DNA of 64,000 nucleotides from Lentimonas sp002292345 (GCA_964187655.1 CAXLMP010000045.1:12282-76281), one strand, 5' to 3'. Shown: positions 8,694 to 18,232, numbered from the stretch's first letter. Notes: generated by a model not told the origin, from the sequence alone. Numbers and translations are program-made.

Positions 8694-9887
8694 ATGGCTA
8701 TAAAATCCATCAAAAATGTCGATCTTTCTGGCAAACGCGTATTCGTCCGTTGTGACTTCAATGTCCCACTTACAGACGGTGTCATCTCAGACGATTCGCG
8801 TATCATAGCTGCACTGCCGACGATTCAAAATCTCGTCGCTCAAGGCGCGAAGGTCATCCTTGCCAGTCACCTCGGTCGTCCCAAGGGCGAGAAGAATGCG
8901 AAATATACACTCGCTCCTGTAGCTGAAGCACTCGCTGCACAGCTCGGACAGCCTGTGACGTTCATCGAAGATTGCATTGGCGAAGAAGTGGAAGCCGAAG
9001 TTGCTAAACTCGGCGATGGCGAAGTTGTGCTACTAGAAAACGTCCGTTTCTATCAGGGTGAAACAGACAACGATCCAGCATTTGCTGCATCACTGGCAAA
9101 GCTTGCTGACGCATTCGTGAACGATGCATTCGGCACTGCGCACCGTGCGCACGCATCCACTGCAGGTGTGGCAAAATTCCTCTCGCCCTGTGTATGCGGT
9201 CTTCTTATCGAGAAAGAACTCGCTTACCTAGGCGACAAAACCAATAGCCCAGAGCGTCCGCTTACAGTGATTCTGGGCGGCGCAAAGGTTTCCGACAAAA
9301 TCAAAGTAATCGACGCGCTACTTGAGAAGGCAGACACCATCATCATCGGCGGTGGCATGGCTTACACATTTAAAATGGCAATGGGCCAAACGGTAGGGGA
9401 CTCCCTTAGCGAGCCTGACTTCATTCCAACCGCGAAAGCAGCACTTGCGAAAGCGAAAGAGAAGGGCGTTAAGTTCCTTCTCCCAGTAGATAACATGGTC
9501 GTCAAAGGACTTGATTTCGGCGCCGGCACATTTGCAAGTAGCAAAGAGGTCGAAGGCAGTATCGAAGACGGCTGGGAAGGGGTTGATATTGGCCCGAAGA
9601 GTATCGAGTTATTCAATACTGAAGTTAAGAATGCCAAGACTGTTCTCTGGAATGGACCTATGGGCATCTTCGAAATCCAAGCCTGTAATAAAGGCACGTT
9701 CGCAGTCGCTAAGACCATCGCCGAGTCCGACGCATGTTCCATTATTGGTGGCGGCGACTCTGTGAAAGCTATCAAGATGGCTGGCTACGGCGACCAAGTT
9801 ACATTCATGAGCACGGGCGGTGGCGCATCCCTCGAATTCCTCGAAGGTAAAGAACTACCAGGCGTCAGTGCTCTCGATACAATCTAA
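8694..9887 (+). CDS. pgk: Phosphoglycerate kinase
   Basis: A 397-residue kinase that transfers phosphate from 1,3-bisphosphoglycerate to ADP. The signature RVFVRCDFNVPL is at about residues 14-25, the substrate arginine motif LASHLGRPKG at about 57-66, and the C-terminal nucleotide-binding GGGDSVKA and MSTGGGASLEFLEG motifs are intact. ATG 8694 is chosen because family members start a few residues before this beta-strand; ATG 8628 would add a His-rich tail that aligns with nothing in the family. It lies between gapA and tpiA with 193 and 106 bp gaps. Confidence 0.96.
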   Translation: MAIKSIKNVDLSGKRVFVRCDFNVPLTDGVISDDSRIIAALPTIQNLVAQGAKVILASHLGRPKGEKNAKYTLAPVAEALAAQLGQPVTFIEDCIGEEVEAEVAKLGDGEVVLLENVRFYQGETDNDPAFAASLAKLADAFVNDAFGTAHRAHASTAGVAKFLSPCVCGLLIEKELAYLGDKTNSPERPLTVILGGAKVSDKIKVIDALLEKADTIIIGGGMAYTFKMAMGQTVGDSLSEPDFIPTAKAALAKAKEKGVKFLLPVDNMVVKGLDFGAGTFASSKEVEGSIEDGWEGVDIGPKSIELFNTEVKNAKTVLWNGPMGIFEIQACNKGTFAVAKTIAESDACSIIGGGDSVKAIKMAGYGDQVTFMSTGGGASLEFLEGKELPGVSALDTI

Positions 9888-9932
9888 ACACATTTAATGG
9901 GAGGGAATGCTCCGTCATTTCCACCTCTGTAC

Positions 9933-9962
9933 GGCAACGACAGAGCGTTGCCCTCCTTTTTT
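9933..9962 (+). terminator. Rho-independent terminator between pgk and tpiA
   Basis: Seven-pair stem GGCAACG/CGTTGCC (9933-9939 with 9946-9952) around the loop ACAGAG, followed by CTCC and a run of six T. The surrounding 50 bases may be a dispersed palindromic repeat unit (see findings). Confidence 0.7.
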
Positions 9963-9993
9963 CTAATTAACAATTCCTAATTCAAAAAATACT

Positions 9994-10773
9994 ATGAGTA
10001 AAACATCACGCAAATACCTCATCGCAGGTAACTGGAAAATGAACCTGAACTCGGCCGAAGGCGCTGAGCTCGCTAAAGATGTTGTCAGCATTATTGGTCC
10101 ACAGACGGACGTTTCTGTCTGCGTTTGCCCAACCTTCACCACACTTGAAGCAGTGTCTCAGGTGGTAACTGACTCCAACGTCTCTCTAGGTGCACAAAAT
10201 ATGCACTTCGAAGCGACTGGTGCATACACTGGTGAGATCTCAGCTGAAATGCTTCGCCACCTGTTTTGCAAGTTCGTCATCCTCGGACACTCAGAACGCC
10301 GCGAATACTTCGGTGAAACTGACGCAATCGTTAATAAGAAGACACTCGCAGCACTTACTGCCAACCTTAAGCCAATTGTTTGCATCGGCGAAACACTCGA
10401 CGAACGCGAAGCTGGCAAGGTCAACGAAGTCATTAAGACTCAACTCGAAGGAGCACTCGTAGGAGTTACTGCAGACGCTGCAGACGCACTTGTCATAGCT
10501 TACGAGCCAGTATGGGCGATCGGCACAGGCAAAACTGCGACACCAGAAATGGCCGAAGAAGTACACGCGGAAATTCGTAACCTTCTGACTGCTTTGATTG
10601 GTGCCGAGGCAGCTGATAAAGTGCGCATCCTCTACGGCGGATCGATGAAGCCAGAAAACGCAGACGAGCTCCTCGCTCAGCCAAACATCGACGGTGGCCT
10701 CATCGGCGGTGCCGCGCTCAAGGCAAACTCCTTCGCAGCACTCGTCGAAAGCGCAGCGAAGCTTTCCAAGTAA
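9994..10773 (+). CDS. tpiA: Triosephosphate isomerase
   Basis: A 259-residue TIM-barrel enzyme interconverting dihydroxyacetone phosphate and glyceraldehyde 3-phosphate. Catalytic residues are all visible: Asn13 and Lys15 in AGNWKMN, His99 in ILGHSERR, and Glu171 in AYEPVWAIGTG. The flexible phosphate loop (AIGTGKTAT) and the C-terminal phosphate-binding LYGGSMKP and DGGLIGGAALK are intact. It follows pgk behind a terminator, so it probably has its own promoter. In many bacteria secG follows tpiA; here it does not. Confidence 0.97.
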   Translation: MSKTSRKYLIAGNWKMNLNSAEGAELAKDVVSIIGPQTDVSVCVCPTFTTLEAVSQVVTDSNVSLGAQNMHFEATGAYTGEISAEMLRHLFCKFVILGHSERREYFGETDAIVNKKTLAALTANLKPIVCIGETLDEREAGKVNEVIKTQLEGALVGVTADAADALVIAYEPVWAIGTGKTATPEMAEEVHAEIRNLLTALIGAEAADKVRILYGGSMKPENADELLAQPNIDGGLIGGAALKANSFAALVESAAKLSK

Positions 10774-10797
10774 GCGTCTTACATCAAACTTTCAAAA

Positions 10798-10825
10798 GCC
10801 GGAGCAGAAATGCTTCGGCCTTTTT
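10798..10825 (+). terminator. Rho-independent terminator after tpiA
   Basis: Nine-pair stem GCCGGAGCA/TGCTTCGGC (one G-T pair) with a GAAA tetraloop, followed by TTTTTATTTT. Confidence 0.9.
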
Positions 10826-10937
10826 ATTTTAAGGGTCTTCCAATTGCTAATACATCGCGCTTTCTGGTTGATTCCTAAAGTGTAAAGACTAAGGCTATTT
10901 CCTTTTTCGAACAACTACCACAAGACACATATATTCT

Positions 10938-11843
10938 ATGGCAACAGGACTTCTTTTTTCCGGACAAGGCGCACAATCCGTGGGCATGGGCCGTTCTCTT
11001 TACGAGAACTCCACAATTGCGAAAGTGCTCTATGATGAGGCGAACGAAATCCTTGGCTGGGACCTCAAAACGCTGTGCTTCGAAGGTCCCGCCGAAGCAC
11101 TCACAGAAACGAAAGTCTGTCAGCCAGCTTTGTATGTGCAGGGCTTCGCGCTGTTCAGTATGTTGCAGGAAGCGGGCAAGCTCGACGATGTGACTGCAGC
11201 ATGTGGCCTGAGCCTCGGCGAGTTGACTGCACTCGCAGCAGCGGGCGTGTATGATTTTGCAACAGGCCTTAAACTGGTTGCTGAGCGTGGTCGCCTGATG
11301 CAAGTCGCTTGCGACGCGACCAAGGGCGGCATGGCTGCCGTGATCGGTGGCACGCCTGAAGAAGTGCAAACGTTTTGTGATGAGTTCGACATTGAAATCG
11401 CCAACCTTAATTGCCCAGGGCAAATCGTCATCTCCGGCGACAACACCCAGGTGCTCGAAGCAGTTGCCGCCTCCAAGGGCCGCTTCAAACTTTGCAAGCC
11501 ACTCAACGTGGCTGGCGCTTATCACAGTAAATTGATGGTTTCGGCGCGCGATGCCTTTGCTGAGTACATTCAGGACTTTGACTTTAATGCACCTGAAATC
11601 GCAGTTTACACCAATGTCACTGGTCGTCGTGTCTCTGCACCGCAGGACATTAAGGATGCCCTGGTCAGCCAAGTAGTATCGTCGGTTCGTTTTGAAGATT
11701 GCCTACGCAATATGGCAACAGAAAACAGTGTTAGTAGTTTTTACGAGTGCGGGCCTGGCAAGGTGCTCGCTGGCTTTGGCAAGCGTATCGACAAGACGCT
11801 TAATATTACGCCAGTGTCTGAGTTTAGTGATCTACCCGAGTAA
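10938..11843 (+). CDS. fabD: Malonyl-CoA:ACP transacylase FabD
   Basis: The 301-residue acyltransferase loads malonyl groups from CoA onto acyl carrier protein for fatty acid synthesis. The N-terminal GQGAQ motif is at residues 9-13 (LLFSGQGAQSVGMG), the nucleophile Ser92 in GLSLGE, and the catalytic His196 in AGAYHSKLM; the oxyanion-region sequence and VYTNVTG are also present. No other fab genes lie nearby, so it is separate from any fab cluster. The ATG is preceded by CACATATATTCT, with no Shine-Dalgarno. Confidence 0.95.
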   Translation: MATGLLFSGQGAQSVGMGRSLYENSTIAKVLYDEANEILGWDLKTLCFEGPAEALTETKVCQPALYVQGFALFSMLQEAGKLDDVTAACGLSLGELTALAAAGVYDFATGLKLVAERGRLMQVACDATKGGMAAVIGGTPEEVQTFCDEFDIEIANLNCPGQIVISGDNTQVLEAVAASKGRFKLCKPLNVAGAYHSKLMVSARDAFAEYIQDFDFNAPEIAVYTNVTGRRVSAPQDIKDALVSQVVSSVRFEDCLRNMATENSVSSFYECGPGKVLAGFGKRIDKTLNITPVSEFSDLPE

Positions 11844-11898
11844 TTTTTGACCCACTCCGCGAAGCGCCCGAAATGGTCGACTTGATCACCACCTAAGC

Positions 11899-11926
11899 GC
11901 CCATTTTGCCGGTGAAAGGGCTTTTT
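11899..11926 (+). terminator. Probable terminator after fabD
   Basis: GCCC-A-TTT pairs with AAA-GGGC (one bulged A; 11899-11921) and is followed by TTTTT. The stem is short, so this is less certain than the others. Confidence 0.5.
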
Positions 11927-12007
11927 CATCATTATTCTACTTCCACGGTGGACATTGAGTGGAAAGATTATGATTAAGTTTAGGTTTAAGAGACAGACTC
12001 TAACTAC

Positions 12008-13819
12008 ATGACCGATCTAGCCCATACTCGTAATTTTTGTATCATCGCCCACGTCGATCACGGCAAGACGACTTTGTCCGACCGCATCTTGGAGCTGACA
12101 CGCACTGTTGAGATGCGGGACATGAAAGCGCAGTTACTAGACTCGATGGATTTGGAGCGTGAACGCGGTATTACCATTAAGAGTCACCCAGTGACCATGG
12201 TGTATCGTGCCAAGGACGGCGAAGACTATACGTTCAACTTGATCGATACTCCCGGCCACGTGGATTTCTCTTATGAAGTCTCCCGTAGTCTGGCCGCTTG
12301 CGAAGGTGCGATGCTGTTGATCGATGCCGCACAAGGCATTGAAGCGCAGACTGTTGCTAATGCACATCTTGCAACCGAGCAAGAACTAGCGATCATTCCC
12401 GTGATCAATAAGGTTGATTTGCCAAGTGCGGACGTACCAGCGATTGAGGTGCAACTTGAAGATGTGCTGGCGATTCCTGCTGAAGAAGCGGTGCTCACTA
12501 GCGGTAAGAGTGGCTTCGGAATCGAAGATTTACTGGAAGCAGCTGTTCACCGCATTCCGCCACCACGCTGGGCAGATGTCGAAGGCCTGCGCGTGTTGAT
12601 TTTTGACTGCATTTACGACACCTACAAAGGAGTGATATGCTATGTCCGCGTCTTTTCTGGTTCGGTGAAGATGGGTGACCAGATCATGACCATGAGCGAT
12701 GAGCGAAAGGCGCAGGTCAAGGAAGTGGGGCGTTTCTCCCCAGCCATGCTCAAACGTGATACCTTGGAAGCTGGTGATGTGGGCTACATCGTCACCAACA
12801 TGCGTGACGTGGCTGAAATTAAGCTCGGTGATACAATTACGCATTCGAACGCACCCACTGCCGAAATGCTGCCCGGCTACAAACAAGTCAGCCCAATGGT
12901 GTTCAGTGGCCTTTATCCGATCGACACCAGTGATTACAACAAGCTCAAAGCTAGCATGGGCAAGCTACGCCTTAATGATGCAGCCTTCGTCTATCAATCC
13001 GAAAACTCGGTCGCACTCGGGTTTGGTTTCCGCTGTGGCTTCCTCGGATTACTACACATGGAAATCATTCAAGAGCGCATCCGCCGTGAATATGATCTAG
13101 ATGTTATCTCTACCTATCCAAGCGTGGTCTATAAAGTCACCAAGACTGACCTAGAACAACTCGAAGTGCACAATCCGATGCACCTGCCAGATGTATCTGA
13201 AATCGAATTTATTGAAGAGCCCATGATCTTGGCATCGATCCACGTCCCAAGCACATCAATCGGTGATGTATTGGCACTCGTCTCCGAGAAACGCGGCATC
13301 TGTGAGCACACCGAGACGATCGATAATCAGCGCGTGATGCTGGTCTGCAACATTCCACTCAACGAAATTCTAATCGATTTCAATGACCGACTAAAGAGCA
13401 TCACACACGGTTATGGTTCGATGGACTACGAGATGAATGGATATCAAAAAGCGAAGCTTTGCCGCCTCGATATTATGGTCAACTCCGAGCCAGTCGATGC
13501 GTTCTCTTCAATTGTCCATATTGATAAAGGCGAGGGTAGGGGGCGTGCGCTTTGTAAACGACTCAAAGAGATCTTACCAAAGCAAATGTTTAAGATTGCG
13601 ATTCAAGCCGGCGTGGGCTCAAATATCGTTGCTCGTGAAACTATCAGTGCATACCGCAAAGATGTGACTGCAAAATGCTATGGCGGTGATATTTCTCGAA
13701 AGCGTAAACTACTTGAAAAGCAAAAAGAGGGTAAAAAACGCATGAAAAACATTGGAAGTGTTTCGATCCCACAAGACGCGTTCATTAAGATTCTGAAGAC
13801 TTCTGACGGCGGTAGTTAA
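12008..13819 (+). CDS. lepA: Elongation factor 4 (LepA)
   Basis: A 603-residue translational GTPase that acts on ribosomes, associated with back-translocation and ribosome assembly. G1 (AHVDHGKTTL) is at residues 14-23, with G3 DTPGHVDF and G4 NKVDLP following. Unlike EF-G it lacks domain IV and ends in the LepA-specific domain (KAKLCRLDIMVNSEPVDAFSS, then DVTAKCYGGDISRKRKLLEKQ). The length is typical. lepB follows after 48 bp on the same strand, the classical lepA-lepB arrangement, so the two are probably co-transcribed. Confidence 0.97.
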   Translation: MTDLAHTRNFCIIAHVDHGKTTLSDRILELTRTVEMRDMKAQLLDSMDLERERGITIKSHPVTMVYRAKDGEDYTFNLIDTPGHVDFSYEVSRSLAACEGAMLLIDAAQGIEAQTVANAHLATEQELAIIPVINKVDLPSADVPAIEVQLEDVLAIPAEEAVLTSGKSGFGIEDLLEAAVHRIPPPRWADVEGLRVLIFDCIYDTYKGVICYVRVFSGSVKMGDQIMTMSDERKAQVKEVGRFSPAMLKRDTLEAGDVGYIVTNMRDVAEIKLGDTITHSNAPTAEMLPGYKQVSPMVFSGLYPIDTSDYNKLKASMGKLRLNDAAFVYQSENSVALGFGFRCGFLGLLHMEIIQERIRREYDLDVISTYPSVVYKVTKTDLEQLEVHNPMHLPDVSEIEFIEEPMILASIHVPSTSIGDVLALVSEKRGICEHTETIDNQRVMLVCNIPLNEILIDFNDRLKSITHGYGSMDYEMNGYQKAKLCRLDIMVNSEPVDAFSSIVHIDKGEGRGRALCKRLKEILPKQMFKIAIQAGVGSNIVARETISAYRKDVTAKCYGGDISRKRKLLEKQKEGKKRMKNIGSVSIPQDAFIKILKTSDGGS

Positions 13820-13867
13820 TCAATTTTTCGACACACAATCTCAAAGAGTGAATCACCCTAGCATTTC

Positions 13868-15097
13868 ATGAAAAAGTTACGCAAACAGGCAAAAGAATTA
13901 CTCCACGCGGCCAGTAAAGTTTATCACTACCGTCGCGATGTCACGTCCGAGGCGCGTTTGCAGGAACTCGAAAAAAGCGTAAGTGAAATCGAAACGATGC
14001 TCCATGGAGAGTCAATTGATTCAGTTCCGTTTACAGCGGCATTGGACCGACTCGATACCTTGCTGCGCAAGATTGGTGGGAAGCTTCACCCCAAAACCTT
14101 CTGGAGTGATAATTTAGAAGTCATCTTGGTCGCTGCGATTATAGTCATTGGTGTGCGGACCTTTTTCTTTCAGCCTTTCATCATTCCAACCAATTCGATG
14201 TATCCGACTTATAATGGCATGAATACCGCCGTTTATGAGTCAAGCGAAGCATCCCCGAATGCCTTGAGGCAGGTGTTTAATAAACTCACTTTGGGAGCCA
14301 AACATAAGAGCCTCATTGCTGAAAGTTCTGGCCACGTCTCTTTGGTATTAGTTCCAGACGCAAAAACGGGTAAAGTCGGCACCAGTCGCCCCGTCTCATA
14401 TCGTAAATATTTTATCCTGCCCGCAACCCGTGCGGAGTATGTCTTCTCGGTCGGCGGCACTTTGCAATCCATTCAAGTTCCAGCAGAATTCGATATGCTC
14501 TCTGCAATTAGTCAGTTTTTTCCTGATTCTAACTTGAAGAATGCCGTGCCTTCCCAGGAAAGTCCTAGTGGTCAAGCTTTGCAATTGAATCACTCGGTCA
14601 AAGCTGGCGAACCGCTTATGCGCTTTGATATCACACTCGGCGATGCATTGTTCGTCGACCGTATCAGCTATCATTTCAAGCGACCCAAAGCGGGCGATCC
14701 GTTCGTCTTTCGCACTAATGATATCCGCGCAAAGCTTGGACGCCTGACAGGTGATTACAGTGACAAATATTACATTAAGCGTATCGGCGGCATCGGTGGC
14801 GAAACCCTTGAGATTAAAGATGGAGAGCTGTTTGTCGACGGCGCGCCGCGCGATGAAGTTGAGGCTTTTACTCGAAATGCAGCAAAAGAGGGCGAATATG
14901 GCGGTTACATTAATCAAACACTGTTAGCTGAAAGCCGCACCCTAGAGATTCCAGACAATAAGTTTGTCGCCCTTGGAGACAATTCAGCCAATAGCCTAGA
15001 CAGCCGTTACTGGGGGTTCGTGCCGGATCGTTCGGTCATTGGCAAAGCGATCTTTATTTACTATCCGTTCACTAAACGCTGGGGCCTCGCAGAATAA
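13868..15097 (+). CDS. lepB: Signal peptidase I with N-terminal extension and long insertion
   Basis: This membrane-bound Ser/Lys protease removes signal peptides from exported proteins. Residues 1-75 are a charged, helical cytoplasmic extension. One membrane segment (EVILVAAIIVIGVRTFF, 84-100) follows, then the nucleophile Ser110 in IPTNSMYPT and the base Lys304 in YYIKRIGGIGGE. GDNSANSLDSRYWGFV is the conserved C-terminal box. The Ser-Lys spacing of about 194 residues is far longer than the roughly 55 in E. coli LepB, owing to an insertion (about 120-260) with no recognisable domain. At 409 residues it is longer than the family norm. Catalytic residues are intact. Confidence 0.93.
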   Translation: MKKLRKQAKELLHAASKVYHYRRDVTSEARLQELEKSVSEIETMLHGESIDSVPFTAALDRLDTLLRKIGGKLHPKTFWSDNLEVILVAAIIVIGVRTFFFQPFIIPTNSMYPTYNGMNTAVYESSEASPNALRQVFNKLTLGAKHKSLIAESSGHVSLVLVPDAKTGKVGTSRPVSYRKYFILPATRAEYVFSVGGTLQSIQVPAEFDMLSAISQFFPDSNLKNAVPSQESPSGQALQLNHSVKAGEPLMRFDITLGDALFVDRISYHFKRPKAGDPFVFRTNDIRAKLGRLTGDYSDKYYIKRIGGIGGETLEIKDGELFVDGAPRDEVEAFTRNAAKEGEYGGYINQTLLAESRTLEIPDNKFVALGDNSANSLDSRYWGFVPDRSVIGKAIFIYYPFTKRWGLAE

Positions 15098-15200
15098 GTT
15101 TAGCGAGAGATACAGCATCATAAGCGGAAACGCGGAAATGTGGTGGAAGCGATGAATCTTTAGTCCCTAGTCCGAGAGAGCGTAATAGTTATTTACATAT

Positions 15201-15230
15201 CCATTCGTGTTGATTCGTGTCCATTCGTGG
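15201..15230. repeat. Three tandem 10-bp repeats, NNATTCGTGK
   Basis: CCATTCGTGT, TGATTCGTGT and CCATTCGTGG follow each other without gap. The period is exactly 10 bp, about one helical turn. It lies about 90 bp before the start of the flavoprotein gene and about 100 bp after lepB. Confidence 0.85.
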
Positions 15231-15318
15231 TTCCAAATCATCCTTAAAGGTCCAAATATTTATTGCTGCGCTATCTTCCGCTGCCGTAAATGTTTTTGCA
15301 GCAGTTCATCCATTCCTC

Positions 15319-16524
15319 ATGACTCGCACACAACGAAACATTGCCATCATCGGCGGAGGTCCTGCGGGCTTACGAGCCGCTGAAGTTGCAGCCGCAGAAG
15401 GCGCTTTTATCACTGTCTTTGACGCTAAACCATCGGTCGGGCGTAAATTCCTGGTCGCTGGCAAAAGTGGCTTGAATATTACAAACAACGCTGAATTTGA
15501 GCACTTTATCGCGCAGTATTCTGCGACCAAAGATTTACCAATTACTCAATGGCGCAAATGCATCGCCGATTTTGATAATACCGCAATGGCGCAATGGGCG
15601 GTGTCGCTCGGCATCCATACCTTTGCGACCGCAGGCGGTAAAGTCTTCCCTGAAACCAAGAAAGCCGCGCCGATTCTGCGTCGCTGGGTACAGCGCCTGC
15701 GTGAGATGGGCGTCGATTTTCAAATGAATCACAGGTGGCTCAATTTACGCCAACAGGGTGAGCAAATCGAATTGGAAGTGGAGTGCAAAGAGGGTGTCTT
15801 CAATCAAGATTTCGATGCCGTTATTTTAGCCATGGGCGGCGCATCTTGGCCGCAAACTGGTTCCAATGGTCAATGGGTGGCCATCCTTGAAAAGTACGCT
15901 ATTGCGGTCGAATCGCTCAACCCTTCCAATTGTGGCTGGGAATGCGACTGGACCAACCAAACACGTGAAAAAGCAGAAGGGTGCCCGCTGCATAATATTC
16001 ACGTACGTGTCGGCGATGAGCTCGAAATTGGTGAATTGATGATCACGCGCTACGGCCTCGAAGGCGCACCAATCTATGCACTCGGTCGCATTTTACGAGG
16101 CATGCATGCACCGGAGGTCGTGATTGATTTTAAACCTACTTTTACGATTGAACGCTTAGTTCAGAAGATGGAGTCCGCACGGCGCAATTTCTACCACGAG
16201 GCACAACTGCGCTGGAAACTGTGCAAAGGCGCCTGTGCGATCATCCAGCAACTGCACGGCGATATGGATTCAGCTCAAAAATTGGCTGAAGTTGTCAAGT
16301 CGTGCCGTATACCATTGAGCAGGGCACGGCCAATCGACGAGGTTATTTCCACCAGCGGTGGTGTCGCATGGAGCGAACTTGATGAAAACTTGATGCTCAA
16401 GAAACTACCGAATGTGTATTGCGCCGGCGAAATGATCGACTGGGAAGCGCCCACAGGTGGATTTCTCATGCAGGGCTGTTTTGCCACAGGATCTACAGCT
16501 GGCCTAGCAGCTGCTAAAACTTGA
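15319..16524 (+). CDS. HI0933/BaiN-family flavoprotein (TIGR03862-like)
   Basis: A 401-residue FAD-binding protein. The N-terminal dinucleotide motif IAIIGGGPAGLRAAEVAA is at residues 7-24, then KFLVAGKSGLNITN, the family's characteristic second motif. The C-terminus carries GGVAWSELDENLMLKKLPNVYCAGEMIDWEAPTGG in pieces, the FAD-contacting end. Members are called NAD(P)/FAD-dependent oxidoreductases; the substrate is unknown. An upstream in-frame GTG at 15217 would add a 34-residue hydrophobic leader and run through the 10-bp repeat, so ATG 15319 is preferred. A second superfamily member is at 34068. Confidence 0.85.
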   Translation: MTRTQRNIAIIGGGPAGLRAAEVAAAEGAFITVFDAKPSVGRKFLVAGKSGLNITNNAEFEHFIAQYSATKDLPITQWRKCIADFDNTAMAQWAVSLGIHTFATAGGKVFPETKKAAPILRRWVQRLREMGVDFQMNHRWLNLRQQGEQIELEVECKEGVFNQDFDAVILAMGGASWPQTGSNGQWVAILEKYAIAVESLNPSNCGWECDWTNQTREKAEGCPLHNIHVRVGDELEIGELMITRYGLEGAPIYALGRILRGMHAPEVVIDFKPTFTIERLVQKMESARRNFYHEAQLRWKLCKGACAIIQQLHGDMDSAQKLAEVVKSCRIPLSRARPIDEVISTSGGVAWSELDENLMLKKLPNVYCAGEMIDWEAPTGGFLMQGCFATGSTAGLAAAKT

Positions 16525-16705
16525 TCTTAGATATTAGTATAGTATTCGTACAATATATATTATGTCTAATTTAATATTTTAACTCCACCCACTTATTCTC
16601 CACGCGAGCTATGTTAATTAAAAAATTATCAACGATACACCCTTTCGCATCGGAACTGTATTGCTAGGCCCGCACTTATATATTCCTTATCTCGCAACTA
16701 AGATT

Positions 16706-18232
16706 ATGACAGCACCATTATACAACTGGCTCAACGAACGCACTTCCGGTGTTTTGTTGCATGTCAGTTGCCTACCCTCAAAAACAGGCATTGGCAATTT
16801 GGGCTCAGCTGCGTATCGCTACATTGATTTCATGGAAGCAGCTGGCCTGCACGTTTGGCAGATCTGTCCGCTTGGGCCGACTGGCTATGGTGATTCGCCC
16901 TACCAATGTTTCTCCGCGTTTGCAGGTAATCCATATTTTATCGATCTTGATCCACTGGTGACGGATGGTCTCCTGCATGAGAATGAGTTAGGCCTCCTAC
17001 ACGCTTTGCCCGAAGATCATGTCGATTATGGTGCACTTTATTCAACATTCTGGCCGATCCTAAGCCACGCATATAATCGCTTCAAACGCTCTGGTGCAGA
17101 CCACCTCGACGGCTACGGATGCATCAAAGCCTTTCGCAAGGCACACTCTGCATGGATCGAAGACTTTGCCCTCTTCCTCGCACTGAAGTCGCATTTCGGC
17201 GGAAAATGTTGGTTAGAATGGCCTGCGGCCTTTCGCGACGTACACAAGGCACGCAAACAAAAGCTCCCCGAGGGCATCCTCGAAGAAGCCGAAGCGCATG
17301 TTTTCTATCAATACCTGTTTTATGGTCAGCTCACAAAGCTGCGCAGCTATGCAGGCAGTAAGGGCGTCGAAATTCTTGGCGATGCACCGATCTTCGTCGC
17401 TTTGGACAGTTCAGATGTGTGGGCCAATCGTGAGCTCTTTCAGTTAAATAAAAATGGCACGCCAAGTGCAGTTGCTGGGGTGCCGCCTGACTATTTCTCT
17501 GCAGATGGTCAGCTCTGGGGTAACCCGCTCTACGACTGGAAAGCGCATCAAGACACCAAATTCACGTGGTGGATCGATCGCATCAAGGCGAATTTGGAAT
17601 TCTACGACATCGTGCGTCTCGACCACTTCCGCGGCTTCGAATCCTACTGGTCTGTGCCAGCTAAAGAGACAACTGCTCGTATTGGTAAGTGGATACAATG
17701 CCCAGGCTTGGAGCTATTCACTGCGATCCAAGCCGCCTGCCCAGACGCCAAGTTTGTAGCCGAGGACCTCGGCGTGATCACTGCCGAAGTCAATGAACTG
17801 CGCGCGGCTACTGGCCTGCCAGGCATGGCAGTCTTACATTTCGCTTTCGATGGTGAAGCGGACAACGCGTATTTGCCGCACAACTACAATCGCAATACTG
17901 TGGCCTATTCTGGCACACACGATAATGATACATCGCTCGGTTGGTATAGCGAAGAAAGCGCTAAAACGCAGGACCATCTACGGCGTTATTTAGGTGTATC
18001 TGGGGACGAAATCGCTTGGGATCTAGTGCGCGCGGCAATTAAGTCGAGTGCACTCATGGCGATTGTGCCACTGCAGGATCTGATGAGCCTAGGATCGCAT
18101 GCACGCTTGAATACACCCGGCGCACCAATAGGCAATTGGCAGTGGCGCTATACGCCTGAGCAATTAGATAGCTTGCAGAATAACAGTGCAACGTACTTGA
18201 AAGATTTACTCAAGCTGTACGGCCGAGCCTAA
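16706..18232 (+). CDS. malQ: 4-alpha-glucanotransferase (amylomaltase, GH77)
   Basis: A 508-residue enzyme that transfers segments of alpha-1,4-glucan between acceptors, recycling maltooligosaccharides from glycogen breakdown. The start (RTSGVLLHVSCLPSKTGIGNLG) and WQICPLGPTGYGDSPYQ are the GH77 signatures. Catalytic residues are present in IVRLDHFRGFE (nucleophile Asp), FVAEDLGVI (acid/base Glu) and YSGTHDNDT (Asp). ATG 16706 is used; a TTG at 16661 would add 15 residues with no family support. It may work with the GH13 enzyme at 3529. No signal peptide is seen, so it is cytoplasmic. The 181-bp AT-rich gap before it holds no gene. Confidence 0.95.
   Translation: MTAPLYNWLNERTSGVLLHVSCLPSKTGIGNLGSAAYRYIDFMEAAGLHVWQICPLGPTGYGDSPYQCFSAFAGNPYFIDLDPLVTDGLLHENELGLLHALPEDHVDYGALYSTFWPILSHAYNRFKRSGADHLDGYGCIKAFRKAHSAWIEDFALFLALKSHFGGKCWLEWPAAFRDVHKARKQKLPEGILEEAEAHVFYQYLFYGQLTKLRSYAGSKGVEILGDAPIFVALDSSDVWANRELFQLNKNGTPSAVAGVPPDYFSADGQLWGNPLYDWKAHQDTKFTWWIDRIKANLEFYDIVRLDHFRGFESYWSVPAKETTARIGKWIQCPGLELFTAIQAACPDAKFVAEDLGVITAEVNELRAATGLPGMAVLHFAFDGEADNAYLPHNYNRNTVAYSGTHDNDTSLGWYSEESAKTQDHLRRYLGVSGDEIAWDLVRAAIKSSALMAIVPLQDLMSLGSHARLNTPGAPIGNWQWRYTPEQLDSLQNNSATYLKDLLKLYGRA

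Noticed and set aside
15217..15318. Upstream GTG start giving the flavoprotein a hydrophobic leader
   Set aside because: The extension reads through the 10-bp repeat, and homology starts at the ATG 15319.
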